Of a DNA stretch of 64,000 nt, positions 15,615 through 24,450 are shown piece after piece. Both the position numbers and the translations under genes were made by a program. The notes beneath the pieces are model-generated. The model had not been told where the DNA came from and searched no databases. It saw only the letters and a list, made by a program, of their open reading frames with translations. Origin of the DNA: Caulobacter sp. (GTDB lineage Bacteria; Pseudomonadota; Alphaproteobacteria; Caulobacterales; Caulobacteraceae); NCBI GenBank assembly GCA_016125585.1, contig WGLL01000002.1:248001-312000 (forward strand). The letters run 5' to 3'. Position 1 is the stretch's first letter; each line of letters begins with the position of its first letter.

Positions 15615-17498
15615 ATGACTGTACCCGGGCCGACCCGAGACCCCGCCAGCCACGCGCCCTTCCAGGCGCGGATCGCCAGTGTCGCCCTGGTGACGACCCT
15701 GGCCGTGCTGCTGGTCGCCTGCGCCAGCTTCCTGTTCCAGCAATGGACGGTCGCGCGCCAGCAAACCTTTGCAAATCAACAGATTCTCGCCGGCATCATT
15801 GCAGAGGTGGCGGCGCCGGCGCTCGTCAAAGGTGAGCTCGATGGCGCTCGTGCGGCAGTTGCGGCGGCGGCGGAGCCGGAGTCCGTGGTTTCCGCCCGTC
15901 TGGTCACCCGTGACGGCCGCGAAATCGCCTCCCTGAGCGAGAATGCAAACGGCCGGACTGTAAAAAGCATAGCTAAAACGGTGACTTATCAGGGACGCCC
16001 GGTCGGCGTGCTGACGATCGGGGTGGTCGAACCCAGCCTCACCCGAATGCTGCCCCGGTTTCTGGCCCTGACCATGGCCCTGTTCTTCGGCGCGGCCGGC
16101 GCGGCCCTGTTTCTGTCGCGAGGCCTGGCGCGTCGAATTATCGCACCCGTGGATCGCCTGTCGCGGGCCATGGAGGAGGTCGCCGCCAGCGGAAAGTTCA
16201 CTCCGGTCGCCGAGAGCACCGCTGACGACGCCCTGTTCCGCAGCCTCGCCGGCAGCTTCAACAAGCTGCTGGTCAAGCTCGGCGACAATGATCGCGACCT
16301 GCGCGGGGCCATGACCGCCCTGGTCGCCGCCCGCGACCAGGCCGACAGCGCCAACGTCGCCAAGAGCCAGTTCCTGGCCAATATGAGCCACGAGATCCGC
16401 ACGCCCCTGAACGGCGTGCTGGCCATGGCCGACGTCATGTCCCGCGATACGCTCGATGAGCGGCAGCGCGACCGGCTCGGCGTGATCCGCGAATCCGGCG
16501 AGCTGCTGCTGGCGGTGCTCAACGACGTGCTCGATCTGTCGAAGATCGAGGCCGGCAAGCTCGACCTGGCGCCGACCGACTTTGATCTTTCCGAACTCGC
16601 CGATGGTTGCCGCAAGGCCTATGGCGTGATGGCCCAGGAGCGCGGCCTGCGCTTCGACCTGACCATCGAACCGGAAGCCGCCGGCGTCTGGCGCGGCGAC
16701 CGTGATCGTCTGCGGCAGATTCTCGGCAACCTGCTGTCCAACGCCCTGAAATTCACCGTCGAGGGCGCGGTCGCCGCGCGCTTCAGCCTCAGCCCCGCCG
16801 GCGCCCTGCGGCTGACGGTGGCCGACACCGGGATCGGCATCGCCTCCGACAAGCTGCCGACCCTGTTCGACAAGTTTGTTCAGGCCGACAACTCCACCAC
16901 CCGCCGTTTCGGCGGCACCGGCCTTGGCCTGGCCATCTGCCGCGAGCTGGCGCAGCTGATGGGCGGACGCATCGTCGCCCGCAGCGTCGAGGGCGAAGGC
17001 TCGACCTTTACGGTCGACCTGCCGCTGCCGCGTGGTGAAGCCGCCGAGGTCGCCGCGATCGAGGCCGATTCAGCCGAGGCGGAAGAGGGCCGTCCGCTGC
17101 GGATCCTCGCCGCCGAGGACAATCTGACCAACCAGAAGGTTCTGCGGGCGGTGCTCGATCCCCTCGATATCGACCTGCATGTGGTCTCCGACGGCCGCGC
17201 CGCGGTCGAGGCCTGGCGCGAGGGCGGTTTCGACCTGATCCTGATGGATATCCAGATGCCGGTGATGGACGGTGTCGAGGCGACCCTGGCCATCCGGGCC
17301 GAGGAAGGCCGGGGCAATGGCGGCCGCATTCCGATCCTGGCGCTGACGGCCAACGCCATGACCTATCAGGTCGAGCAATACATCCAGGCCGGCATGGACG
17401 GACATGTGTCCAAGCCCATCGAACTTCAAAAGCTCTACACCGCCATCGAGGGCGCCATGACCGCCTCGGCCGCCGAACAGGCGCGCGCCGTGGCCTGA
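15615..17498 (+). CDS. Membrane hybrid sensor histidine kinase/response regulator
   Basis: A 627-residue hybrid kinase. In order: a transmembrane helix at about 17-40, a periplasmic sensor region at about 41-145 resembling CHASE8-type domains, a second transmembrane helix at about 148-168, a HAMP linker, a HisKA domain with phospho-acceptor His259 in NMSHEIRTPLNG, a HATPase domain with N box GNLLSNALKFT and G boxes DTGIGI and GGTGLGLAI, and a C-terminal receiver with the Asp in LILMDIQMPVMDG and the Lys in HVSKPIE. The start is ambiguous: ATG 15615 has AGGAG about 15 bases upstream, while a TTG at 15573 would add 14 residues. The signal and target are unknown. The shared CtrA box suggests cell-cycle linkage. 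Confidence 0.9.
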   Translation: MTVPGPTRDPASHAPFQARIASVALVTTLAVLLVACASFLFQQWTVARQQTFANQQILAGIIAEVAAPALVKGELDGARAAVAAAAEPESVVSARLVTRDGREIASLSENANGRTVKSIAKTVTYQGRPVGVLTIGVVEPSLTRMLPRFLALTMALFFGAAGAALFLSRGLARRIIAPVDRLSRAMEEVAASGKFTPVAESTADDALFRSLAGSFNKLLVKLGDNDRDLRGAMTALVAARDQADSANVAKSQFLANMSHEIRTPLNGVLAMADVMSRDTLDERQRDRLGVIRESGELLLAVLNDVLDLSKIEAGKLDLAPTDFDLSELADGCRKAYGVMAQERGLRFDLTIEPEAAGVWRGDRDRLRQILGNLLSNALKFTVEGAVAARFSLSPAGALRLTVADTGIGIASDKLPTLFDKFVQADNSTTRRFGGTGLGLAICRELAQLMGGRIVARSVEGEGSTFTVDLPLPRGEAAEVAAIEADSAEAEEGRPLRILAAEDNLTNQKVLRAVLDPLDIDLHVVSDGRAAVEAWREGGFDLILMDIQMPVMDGVEATLAIRAEEGRGNGGRIPILALTANAMTYQVEQYIQAGMDGHVSKPIELQKLYTAIEGAMTASAAEQARAVA

Positions 17499-17654
17499 GG
17501 GCGACGCCTCTGAAACCGCCGCTGCAGCGGCGCCGATCCCGCCGCCCGGCAGGTGAACAACAGACAACGACGATCTCAGAACCGCTTCAGGTTTGAAGTG
17601 TTTTCCTGTCCTCACCGCCGCCCCACGCGGTGCGCAAACAGGAAGGATTTCAGG

Positions 17655-17987
17655 ATGAAAAAGATCGTTCTGGCCGTGATCGCCGCTTCGGCCCTGGCCG
17701 CCACCGCCGCCCCCGCGCTCGCCGCGCCGTGGCAGTCCATCAACCAGCGCCAGGCCAACCTGGACCGCCGGATCGACCAGGGTGTGCGCAACCACTCCCT
17801 GACCCGCGCCGAGGCCTATCGTCTGCGGTCCGAGTTCCGTCAGATCGCCCGCCTCGAGGCCCGCTATCGGGCGACGCACGGCCTGCAGGCCTGGGAACGT
17901 CGCGATCTGGATCGCCGGTTCAACATCCTCAGCGCCAAGATCCGCTACGAGCGCAATGACCGTGACCACCGCGGCTACCGCCACTAG
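17655..17987 (+). CDS. Small exported protein, function unknown
   Basis: A 110-residue protein with a clear signal peptide (MKKIVLAVIAASALAATAAP, probable cleavage after ALA) and a mature part rich in Arg and Gln (NQRQANLDRRIDQGVRNHSL, later LEARYRATHGLQAWERRDLD). GGAAGG lies about 12 bases before the ATG. The mature part looks helical and strongly basic, as in periplasmic proteins often annotated as hypothetical in this order. It lies between the histidine kinase and a convergent gene, in its own transcription unit. Confidence 0.8.
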   Translation: MKKIVLAVIAASALAATAAPALAAPWQSINQRQANLDRRIDQGVRNHSLTRAEAYRLRSEFRQIARLEARYRATHGLQAWERRDLDRRFNILSAKIRYERNDRDHRGYRH

Positions 17988-18104
17988 CGACCGCCGATGA
18001 CAGACCGGGGGCCGGACCGTTGCTCCCCCGACCAACCGGCCCCCCGCGCCCCGTCCTGACATCAGGGCGGGGCGCCTTTCGTTTGACGCCCCGCTGTGGG
18101 GGGA

Positions 18105-18701
18105 TCAGACCCGGGCGGCTTCCGGCGCGATCAACCGCACCTCCGGCCAGCGGGCGCGGGCCGAGGTCGTGGTCTTTTCCCAACCTCTGGCGAGCGGCCG
18201 GTTCGGGTTGGGTCGCAGCGTCATCGAGAACAGGTCTTCCAGACCAAAGGGCGCGGCGATGGTCAGGCTGTCGTCGGGCTCAAGCCGGATGCCGACCCCG
18301 AAGGCCGGACAGACAAAGCGGCCGAGCGCCTCGGCGCTGCTGTGCAGGGGCGCATAGGGCTCGCCGAAGTGGTCCTCGAACCACAGATGCACCCGGGCCT
18401 GGTTGCGCACCTCGACCAGGGCGTTCAGCGGCGGCGGGAAGCGGGCGGCGGCCTGATTGATGAAGACGTCCTCGGCCTCGTAGCTGGTGTCCGGGTCGAA
18501 ATAGGCCAGGTCGTAGTCCCGCACGCCATAGTCGGGGTCGCGGCCGGTCAGATGGTTCCAGACCCGCTGGTAGACAGCGCCGGAGACGAACAGCCAGTCG
18601 GGCAGCGCCAGCTCGCGGGCGTATTCCAGGGCGGTCATCAAGGTCGGGGCGGCCCGGACAATGGCGTCCAGGCGCGCTTCCAGCGAAGGCGCGGCAGTCA
18701 T
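18105..18701 (-). CDS. Nucleotidyltransferase family protein (NTP_transf_6/DUF925)
   Basis: A 198-residue protein. The segments LFVSGAVYQRVWNHLTGRDP, YGVRDYDLAYFD (the two Asp expected to bind metal) and VEVRNQARVHLWFEDHFG are typical of the DUF925 nucleotidyltransferase-like family. The biological substrate of this family is not known. The C-terminal part (PFGLEDLFSMTLRPNP) is also family-like. It is in tandem with thiD on the same strand, 68 bases downstream, but no functional link is evident. Confidence 0.85.
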   Translation of the reverse strand: MTAAPSLEARLDAIVRAAPTLMTALEYARELALPDWLFVSGAVYQRVWNHLTGRDPDYGVRDYDLAYFDPDTSYEAEDVFINQAAARFPPPLNALVEVRNQARVHLWFEDHFGEPYAPLHSSAEALGRFVCPAFGVGIRLEPDDSLTIAAPFGLEDLFSMTLRPNPNRPLARGWEKTTTSARARWPEVRLIAPEAARV

Positions 18702-18769
18702 GGCGTTCTCCTTTTGGACCGATCCACCTTTGAGATGATTCGGCCCGGGGCCAGAAGGGCCGAAGGGCC

Positions 18770-19567
18770 TCAGCGCAGCGGCCAGCCGTGGTCCAGCGGC
18801 CCGTGACCGGCGCCCAGCCCCGGCGCCCCGGCGATGGCGCGGTGCACGTAGTCCCAGGCCCGGGCGACCGCCGCGGTCAGGTCCAGACCCTGGGCCAGGC
18901 CGACGGCGCAGGCGCTGGCCAGGGTGCAGCCGGTGCCGTGGGTGTGGCGGGTCTCGAGCCTCGGCCCCTCGAACAGGGTCTCGCCGGTCGGGGTCATCAG
19001 AATGTCGGTCACCCGCTCGCCATCCAGGTGGCCGCCCTTCATCAGAACCGCCAGGGCGCCCCGTCGCATCAGGGCGTCTCCGGCGCGGCGCAGGTCGTCG
19101 GCGGAGTCGATAGCCAGCCCGGTGAGGGACGCGGCTTCGGGCGCGTTGGGGGTCAGCAGGGCGGCGCGGGGAACCAGCTCGCTCATGAGCGCCCCGACCG
19201 CCTCCGGCGCCAGCAGGGCGGCGCCCCCCTTGGCGATCATCACAGGATCGATCACCGCCGGAACCCCCTGGGCGCTGTCGATCAGCCGCGCGGCCACGGC
19301 GATGGTGGCGGCGTCTCCCAGCATGCCGGTCTTGATGGCGTCGGCGCCGATGTCGTCCAGCACCGCCCGCCCCTGGGCTTCGATGATCTCCAGGGGCACG
19401 GGATGCACTGCACTGACGCCAAGGGTGTTCTGCACGGTCAGGGCGGTGATCGCCGTGGCGGCAAAGCCTCCCAGCATGGTCACCGTCTTGATGTCGGCCT
19501 GGACGCCGGCCCCGCCGCCGCTATCGGAGCCGGCGATGATCAGGACGCGGCCGGCGGCCGAGGTCAC
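18770..19567 (-). CDS. thiD: Hydroxymethylpyrimidine/phosphomethylpyrimidine kinase
   Basis: A 265-residue ribokinase-like enzyme that phosphorylates HMP and HMP-P in thiamine synthesis. Motifs are IAGSDSGGGAGVQADIKT near the start, the FAATAITALTVQNT segment, PVMIAKGGAALL, and the C-terminal anion-hole and catalytic Asp motif HGTGCTLASA. The start is a GTG at 19567 that overlaps the stop of the upstream M16 peptidase gene (GTGA), so translation is probably coupled, although the two functions are unrelated. Confidence 0.95.
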   Translation of the reverse strand: MTSAAGRVLIIAGSDSGGGAGVQADIKTVTMLGGFAATAITALTVQNTLGVSAVHPVPLEIIEAQGRAVLDDIGADAIKTGMLGDAATIAVAARLIDSAQGVPAVIDPVMIAKGGAALLAPEAVGALMSELVPRAALLTPNAPEAASLTGLAIDSADDLRRAGDALMRRGALAVLMKGGHLDGERVTDILMTPTGETLFEGPRLETRHTHGTGCTLASACAVGLAQGLDLTAAVARAWDYVHRAIAGAPGLGAGHGPLDHGWPLR

Positions 19568-22416
19568 CTGGGCTTCCGCAGGGTCGGGTTGTCCAGATCC
19601 AGCTCGTCGATCGGGATCACCTCGGCCCCGGGCAGGGCCGCCTTGAGGCTGTCGCCGAACAGCTTGCCGTCGCCGACGACGATGACGCTGGTCTCGCCGG
19701 GCTTGAGGACCTGGGCGGCGAAGTCGCGAACCTGTTCGGGGGTGACCGCATCGATGCGGGTGGTGAAGACCTTGATCTCCGACAGATCGATGCCGTAGGC
19801 GGCCAGCGAGCCCAGCACGCCGGCGAGGCCGTCGGTGGTGGCCAGATCGCGTCCGAAGCCGCCGATCAGCACCGACTTGCGGGCGGCCAGTTCTTCCGGC
19901 GTTGGCAGGCTGTCGCCCAGCTTGCCCATCTCCTCGCGCAGCAGCACGACCGCCTCGCCGGCGGTCTGGTTCTTGGTCTGGGTCGAGGCCGAGAAGCCGC
20001 CGGTGCCCTGACGCACCGAGAGGTTCGAGCCGGCGCCGTAGGCCAGGCCGCGCTTGACGCGGATTTCCTGGTTCAGTCTCGCCGAATAGCCGCCGCCCAG
20101 AACGCTGTTGGCGACCAGGCCCGGATAGTAGCGGGGATCGTCGCGGGTGATGGCCCGCTTGGCGACGATGACGCTGGCCTGTCCGGCGTCCGGCATGTCG
20201 ACGATGACAATCCGGGGCTTGGAGGAGGCGGCGACGGCCGGCAGCGCCGGCAGGGCGCCGGCCGGAGCGCGCCAGGCGCCGAAGGTCCTTTCGGCCAGGG
20301 CAAATCCCTGTTCGGCGGTGATGTCGCCGGTGATCACCAGAACCGCGTTGTCGGGCCGGAACCAGCGGTCATGGAAGTCCGCCAGGTCATCGCGGCTCAG
20401 AGCCTTGAGGGTGGCCGGGGTGGTGACATCGCCCAGCGGCGTGCCCGCCCAGACGGCCGGACCGGAGACATAGCCGGCCACCGACCGCGGCTCCTTCATC
20501 GACACCTGGATGCCGTCGATGGTCTGGTCGCGGACCCGGTCCAGTTCCTCGGCGGCGAAGGTCGGGCGCAGGGCGACATCGGCCATCAGGTCCATGGCCG
20601 GATCCAGATTGGCCGACAGGACATTGAGGGTGACCGAGCTGAACTCGAGGCCGGAGCTGGCCTCCAGATCGGCGCCGAGGGCCTCGCTGCGGGCGGCGAT
20701 CTCGACGGCGCTCTTGCCGCCGGCGCCTTCGGTCATCAGGTCGGCGGCCATGCCGGCCAGCCCGGCCTTGCCGTCCGGGTCATAGATGGAGCCGGCCCGG
20801 ACCGTCAGATCGGCGGTGACCAGCGGCAGGTCGCTGGAGCGGGCGACAATCACCCTCAGGCCATTGGCCAGGGTCTTTTCGGTTGGCGTCGGCAACACCG
20901 GGGCGATCGGCGCGCCCAGCGGCGGCGGCGCCTGGCGCTCGCCCTCCGGCGCCAAGGTCACCCGGCGGCCGGTGAAGGGCCGGCTGGCGACCTTCACCGG
21001 CTTGGCGACCTTGTCCTTCTCGCCGGCGGGGCGCTGGCTTTCGTCGAGATAGCGCACCACGACCATGTGGTCCGGCGACAGATATTTCCGCGCCACCCGC
21101 TGCACGTCCTCGGCGGTCACCGCCTGCAGGTCGGCGATGCCGGTGTTGGCCTTGGCCGCATCGCCCTCGAGCACCAGGGCCGAGCCCAGCACGAAGCCGC
21201 GGCCATCGATGGTCTCACGCTGCCGCACGGCCCCGGCGATCATCTCGCTCTTGGCCTCGGCCAGCTCCTCGGCGGTCGGCGGCGCGTCGCGCAGGCGGGC
21301 GACCTCGGCCAGCAGGGCGGTCTCGCCCTGGTCCAGGGTCTTGCCGCCGGCCATGATGGCCCCGACGTAAAACAGCCCGGGCTGGGCGTTGAGCTCGGCG
21401 TTGGAAAAGGCGGCCTGGGCGATCTGCTGGTCATAGACCAGGCTGTTGTAGAGCCGCGAGGACTTGCCGCTGGAGAGGATGGCGTCGAGCACGGTCAGGG
21501 CGGCGGCGTCCGGGTCGGCGGCCTTGGGGCCCTGCCAGGTGATGGCGATGGCCGGCAGCGGCACATTGGGGGCGTAGCCGGTGACGGTGCGCGGGCCGGT
21601 GCGCGGCGGCTCCTTGATGGTCACCCGCTTCAGCGGCGTGTCCGGCGTCTTGATGGGGCCGAAATACTTGTCGACCCAGGCGTCCAGCGTGGCGGGGTCG
21701 AAATTGCCGACGATGATCAGGGCGGCGTTGTCGGGCCGATAGTAGTCGGCGTGGAAATTCAGCACGTCGTCGATGGTCGCGGCGTCGAGATCCTCGATCG
21801 AGCCGATCACCGGCCGACGATAGGGGTGTTTGGCATAGCTGGCCGACGGCACCAGCAGGGCCTGGAAGCGACCGTAGGGATTGGCCAGCACCCGCAGGCG
21901 CAGCTCCTCCTTCACCACGTCCCGCTCGGAGGCGAAATTGTCCTGGTCGACCACCAGCGATCCCAGCCGCTGGGATTCAGCCCACAGCAGCCGCTCCAGG
22001 TGATGGGCCGGCGCCACCTCGTAGTAGGCGGTCATGTCGTCGGCGGTGAAGGCGTTGTTGAAGCCGCCGACATCCTCGGTCATCCGGTCCAGGCTCTCGG
22101 CCGGCATGTCGCGGGTGGCCTTGAACATCAGATGCTCGAACAGATGGGCGAAGCCGGTGCGGCCCTCGGGGTCGTCCTTGCCGCCGACGCCGTACCAGAC
22201 CTGGACGGTGACATTGGGGGTGGTGCGGTCGAGGGAGGAGATGACCCGCAGGCCGTTGGGCAGCACCCGTTCGCGGTAGACGATCGGCGGGGCCGCCGGC
22301 TGGCTGGCCGAGGCCGTCTCCCGGGCCAGGGCGGGCGGGGCGAGGGCGAGACCGGTCGCGCCGGCCAGCAGCAGGGACAGGGTCAGGGCGCGAATGAGGG
22401 GGGCGGGCTTCAGCAC
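19564..22416 (-). CDS. Secreted two-domain M16 zinc metallopeptidase
   Basis: A 950-residue pitrilysin-family protein with a signal peptide (LIRALTLSLLLAGATGLALA, then APPALA). The N-terminal M16 unit has the inverted zinc motif HLFEH at about residues 91-95, with the distal Glu expected in WAESQRLGSL. The C-terminal unit (starting around LANGLRVIVARSSDLP) lacks HxxEH, as is usual for the structural half. It probably degrades peptides in the periplasm. GTG 22416 is chosen because CGGAG lies 7 bases upstream; another GTG at 22452 has no such site and would add twelve residues before the signal peptide. It is followed by thiD with a 4-base overlap. Confidence 0.93.
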   Translation of the reverse strand: MLKPAPLIRALTLSLLLAGATGLALAPPALARETASASQPAAPPIVYRERVLPNGLRVISSLDRTTPNVTVQVWYGVGGKDDPEGRTGFAHLFEHLMFKATRDMPAESLDRMTEDVGGFNNAFTADDMTAYYEVAPAHHLERLLWAESQRLGSLVVDQDNFASERDVVKEELRLRVLANPYGRFQALLVPSASYAKHPYRRPVIGSIEDLDAATIDDVLNFHADYYRPDNAALIIVGNFDPATLDAWVDKYFGPIKTPDTPLKRVTIKEPPRTGPRTVTGYAPNVPLPAIAITWQGPKAADPDAAALTVLDAILSSGKSSRLYNSLVYDQQIAQAAFSNAELNAQPGLFYVGAIMAGGKTLDQGETALLAEVARLRDAPPTAEELAEAKSEMIAGAVRQRETIDGRGFVLGSALVLEGDAAKANTGIADLQAVTAEDVQRVARKYLSPDHMVVVRYLDESQRPAGEKDKVAKPVKVASRPFTGRRVTLAPEGERQAPPPLGAPIAPVLPTPTEKTLANGLRVIVARSSDLPLVTADLTVRAGSIYDPDGKAGLAGMAADLMTEGAGGKSAVEIAARSEALGADLEASSGLEFSSVTLNVLSANLDPAMDLMADVALRPTFAAEELDRVRDQTIDGIQVSMKEPRSVAGYVSGPAVWAGTPLGDVTTPATLKALSRDDLADFHDRWFRPDNAVLVITGDITAEQGFALAERTFGAWRAPAGALPALPAVAASSKPRIVIVDMPDAGQASVIVAKRAITRDDPRYYPGLVANSVLGGGYSARLNQEIRVKRGLAYGAGSNLSVRQGTGGFSASTQTKNQTAGEAVVLLREEMGKLGDSLPTPEELAARKSVLIGGFGRDLATTDGLAGVLGSLAAYGIDLSEIKVFTTRIDAVTPEQVRDFAAQVLKPGETSVIVVGDGKLFGDSLKAALPGAEVIPIDELDLDNPTLRKPR

Positions 22417-22515
22417 GGGACACTCCGGAACGGGGAGATGGGACCGTATCACCGCCCCGGGGCTTTGAAAGGTTACCGAGTTGTCATGCTTTGATTGAGT
22501 ACTGTGGCGCGCGCG

Positions 22516-22545
22516 AAAAAGGGCGGCGCCGGACGGCGCCGCCCT
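22516..22545 (-). terminator. Rho-independent terminator of the DUF1328 gene
   Basis: On the minus strand the perfect stem AAGGGCGGCGCC / GGCGCCGCCCTT with a GTCC loop runs into a T tract. It lies about 30 bases past the stop of the DUF1328 gene. Confidence 0.85.
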
Positions 22546-22575
22546 TGAGACTTTCCGTTGGTCCTGACCGCTGGG

Positions 22576-22746
22576 TCAGGGCGCCCGGCCCCGGACCAGG
22601 TTCATGACCAGAGAGACCACGAACAGGACCAGGAAGATGAAGAACAGAATCTTGGCGATTCCGACGAAGGTGCCGGCGAGACCGCCGAAACCAAGAACTG
22701 CCGCGACCAGCGCCACGACAAGGAAAATAAGCGCCCACCTGAGCAT
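22576..22746 (-). CDS. DUF1328 small membrane protein (YtjA-like)
   Basis: A 56-residue protein of two hydrophobic helices joined by the Gly-rich turn [18 protein letters not shown], the signature of DUF1328. It begins [14 protein letters not shown] and ends with a short basic tail (VRGRAP). The function is unknown; family members are commonly stress-induced in alphaproteobacteria. AGGAGACG lies upstream of the ATG at normal distance. An exact EcfG-type promoter (22804-22828) and a strong terminator define it as a single-gene unit. A second paralogue lies at 44976-45152. Confidence 0.9.
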   Translation of the reverse strand: MLRWALIFLVVALVAAVLGFGGLAGTFVGIAKILFFIFLVLFVVSLVMNLVRGRAP

Positions 22747-22803
22747 CTTCCACGTCTCCTGTTGTTTCTGAAGAACGCGACAGAACCGCGTTGTCGGATT
22801 GGA

Positions 22804-22828
22804 AACGTGGAGTCCGGAACAGGGTTCC
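22804..22828 (-). promoter_or_regulatory. EcfG-type general stress promoter GGAAC-N16-CGTT
   Basis: On the minus strand GGAAC (22828-22824) and CGTT (22807-22804) are separated by exactly 16 bases, matching the alphaproteobacterial EcfG (PhyR-NepR controlled) consensus. The predicted transcription start is about 50 bases before the DUF1328 ATG at 22746. Confidence 0.7.
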
Positions 22829-22850
22829 GTCGGGCGCGAATTTTACCGTT

Positions 22851-23474
22851 TTATCTGGGCGCCGGATAGGCGTATCCGCCGCCGCCGGCCTTGGCGGCCG
22901 CCAGCTGCGAGGCGGCGAAGTCCCAGTTGGCCAGGCCGTCGAACCAGGCCTCCAGGAAGCCTTTGCGGTTGTTCTGGTGGTCCAGATAGTAGGCGTGTTC
23001 CCAGACATCGCAGACCAGGATCGGAAAGCCTTCGCCACTGGCGATGGGCGTGCCGGCGTCATGTGAGGGGACCATCTTCAGGGCCCCGTCCTTCCACACC
23101 AGCCAGGCCCAACCCGAGCCGAACTGGCCGGCGCCGGTCTCGACGAACTTGGTCTTGAGGCCGTCGAGGTCCCCGAAGGCGGCGTCGATGGCGGCGGCGA
23201 GATCGCCGCTCGGCCTGGCCGGGGACGGCGCCATGCAGTGCCAGAAGAAGGCGTGGTTCCACGCCTGGGCGGCGTTGTTGAACAGCTTGCCCGGTCCCGC
23301 GGCGGCGACCACCGACTCCAGGCTTTCAGGCGTCTCGCCCTTGTCCTTGAGCAGGCCGTTGAGGGTGTCGACATAGGCCTTGTGGTGCTTGCCATGGTGG
23401 AACGACAGGGTCCTGGCCGAGACGACGGGTTCCAGGGCGTCCTGGGCGTAGGGCAGGTCAGGCAGTACAAACAT
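22851..23474 (-). CDS. sodB: Superoxide dismutase, Fe/Mn type
   Basis: A 207-residue cytoplasmic enzyme that dismutates superoxide. The four metal ligands are visible: His in LSFHHGKHH, His in WNHAFFWHCM, Asp and His in CDVWEHAYYLDHQN. The sequence GAGQFGSGWAWLVW is family-typical, and the motif set is closer to iron enzymes. It has AGAGGAG ahead of ATG 23474 and its own upstream region. The EcfG promoter of the neighbouring DUF1328 gene begins just beyond its stop codon. Confidence 0.97.
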   Translation of the reverse strand: MFVLPDLPYAQDALEPVVSARTLSFHHGKHHKAYVDTLNGLLKDKGETPESLESVVAAAGPGKLFNNAAQAWNHAFFWHCMAPSPARPSGDLAAAIDAAFGDLDGLKTKFVETGAGQFGSGWAWLVWKDGALKMVPSHDAGTPIASGEGFPILVCDVWEHAYYLDHQNNRKGFLEAWFDGLANWDFAASQLAAAKAGGGGYAYPAPR

Positions 23475-23544
23475 GGCAAAGCTCCTCTTGCCGCCGGCGG
23501 GGAGGCGCGGCGGGGTTAGACAAAACAGGTTGTGATGGCGGCAA

Positions 23545-23955
23545 TCAGGTCTTGCCGCGTCCGTCCATGAAACCGCGGACGACCGCGCTGATCAGGGCGG
23601 GATTGCGCAGGGCGTAGACGCCGACGGCGATGGCGGCGCCGGCCGAGAGCATCGGGCGATCCTTGACCACGCCAAGGATGAGTCCGGCCAGATCGGAGCC
23701 CGCGGCGCCGGTTCCGGCCGCCTCGGCCGCCTTGGCCTTTTTCCGATCACCGTCCAGCTTGCTGGCGGTGATCACGGCGATGACGATCGCCAGCAGGGCG
23801 GCGGCCCCGGCGACGACGGCGCTGGCCCCGGCCTCCCCGAGGGAGGGCTTGACCAGCGCGTAGAGCGTAAAGAAGGCGGCGACGATCGAGATGACCACCG
23901 CGGCGACGATCGCCGCAGCGGTCGCCAGCGCCGCCAGCGTTCGTTCAATAATCAA
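23545..23955 (-). CDS. Membrane protein of a stress-type pair (holin-superfamily-like), function unknown
   Basis: A 136-residue protein with two N-terminal hydrophobic helices (LAALATAAAIVAAVVISIVA, then ASAVVAGAAALLAIVIAVIT), a charged linker (KLDGDRKKAKAAEAA) and a third weak helix near the C-terminus. The layout resembles the phage-holin-like/DUF1469 proteins that usually accompany DUF883 proteins. Its ATG overlaps the stop of the DUF883 gene by 4 bases (ATGA), so the two are co-translated. Expression is probably from the EcfG-type promoter at 24359-24383. Confidence 0.75.
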   Translation of the reverse strand: MIIERTLAALATAAAIVAAVVISIVAAFFTLYALVKPSLGEAGASAVVAGAAALLAIVIAVITASKLDGDRKKAKAAEAAGTGAAGSDLAGLILGVVKDRPMLSAGAAIAVGVYALRNPALISAVVRGFMDGRGKT

Positions 23956-24296
23956 CGCCGGTCGCCGCGTCCGGCCAGCAGCAGGCCCAGAAGCAGTCCG
24001 ACGCCCACGCCGGCCAGTGTGGCGGTGATCGGCCGTTCCTTGACCCGTTCGGAGACGTAGCGCTGGGCGACATCCAGTTGATGGCTGGCGCTGTCGGCAT
24101 AAGTGCGGCTTTGGGCGCGGAAGGTTTCGAGGCCCTCGCGGATGGCGGCCTCGGCCCGATTGGCGGCTTCGCTGACGCTGGCCTTGGCCGCGTCGGCGGC
24201 CTCGACAAAGCTCTTTTCCGCGTGGGACGCGGCGCTCTTCAGCGCGGCCTTGGTCTTGTGGGCTTCGGTTTCGGCGCTGGTGGGCACGTTGGGCAT
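23952..24296 (-). CDS. DUF883 (YqjD/ElaB-like) membrane-anchored helical protein
   Basis: A 114-residue protein: a long Ala-rich amphipathic helix (AALKSAASHAEKSFVEAADA, continuing with ASVSEAANRAEAAI) followed by the ERPITATLAGVGVGLLLGLL C-terminal transmembrane anchor. This is the layout of YqjD/ElaB proteins, which tether ribosomes to the inner membrane in stationary-phase E. coli; that function is known only there. ATG 24296 is preceded 9 bases away by GGAG; the ATG at 24311 lacks a site. It is the first gene of a two-gene operon under an EcfG-type promoter. Confidence 0.82.
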   Translation of the reverse strand: MPNVPTSAETEAHKTKAALKSAASHAEKSFVEAADAAKASVSEAANRAEAAIREGLETFRAQSRTYADSASHQLDVAQRYVSERVKERPITATLAGVGVGLLLGLLLAGRGDRR

Positions 24297-24358
24297 CAAG
24301 TCACTCCGCATCGGGTTAGCGCCCCCATTTTTCGGGCGTCACGATCAATAGCGCTGAC

Positions 24359-24383
24359 AACGCGGGAGCCGCGTCTGGGTTCC
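24359..24383 (-). promoter_or_regulatory. EcfG-type general stress promoter GGAAC-N16-CGTT
   Basis: On the minus strand GGAAC (24383-24379) and CGTT (24362-24359) have exactly 16 bases between them. The predicted start is about 55 bases upstream of the DUF883 ATG (24296). This places the DUF883/membrane-protein pair in the general stress regulon. Confidence 0.7.
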
Positions 24384-24450
24384 AATGTAGGGCGCCGCAG
24401 CGCGGTGCGCCACTGGTCGCGTCATGATCGAACTCGGTCTATGGTGGGGC

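Noticed and set aside
20371..22494. Long plus-strand open frame opposite the M16 peptidase
   Set aside because: It mirrors the M16 coding frame, with Gly/Val/Asp/His-rich low-information sequence and no recognisable domain.
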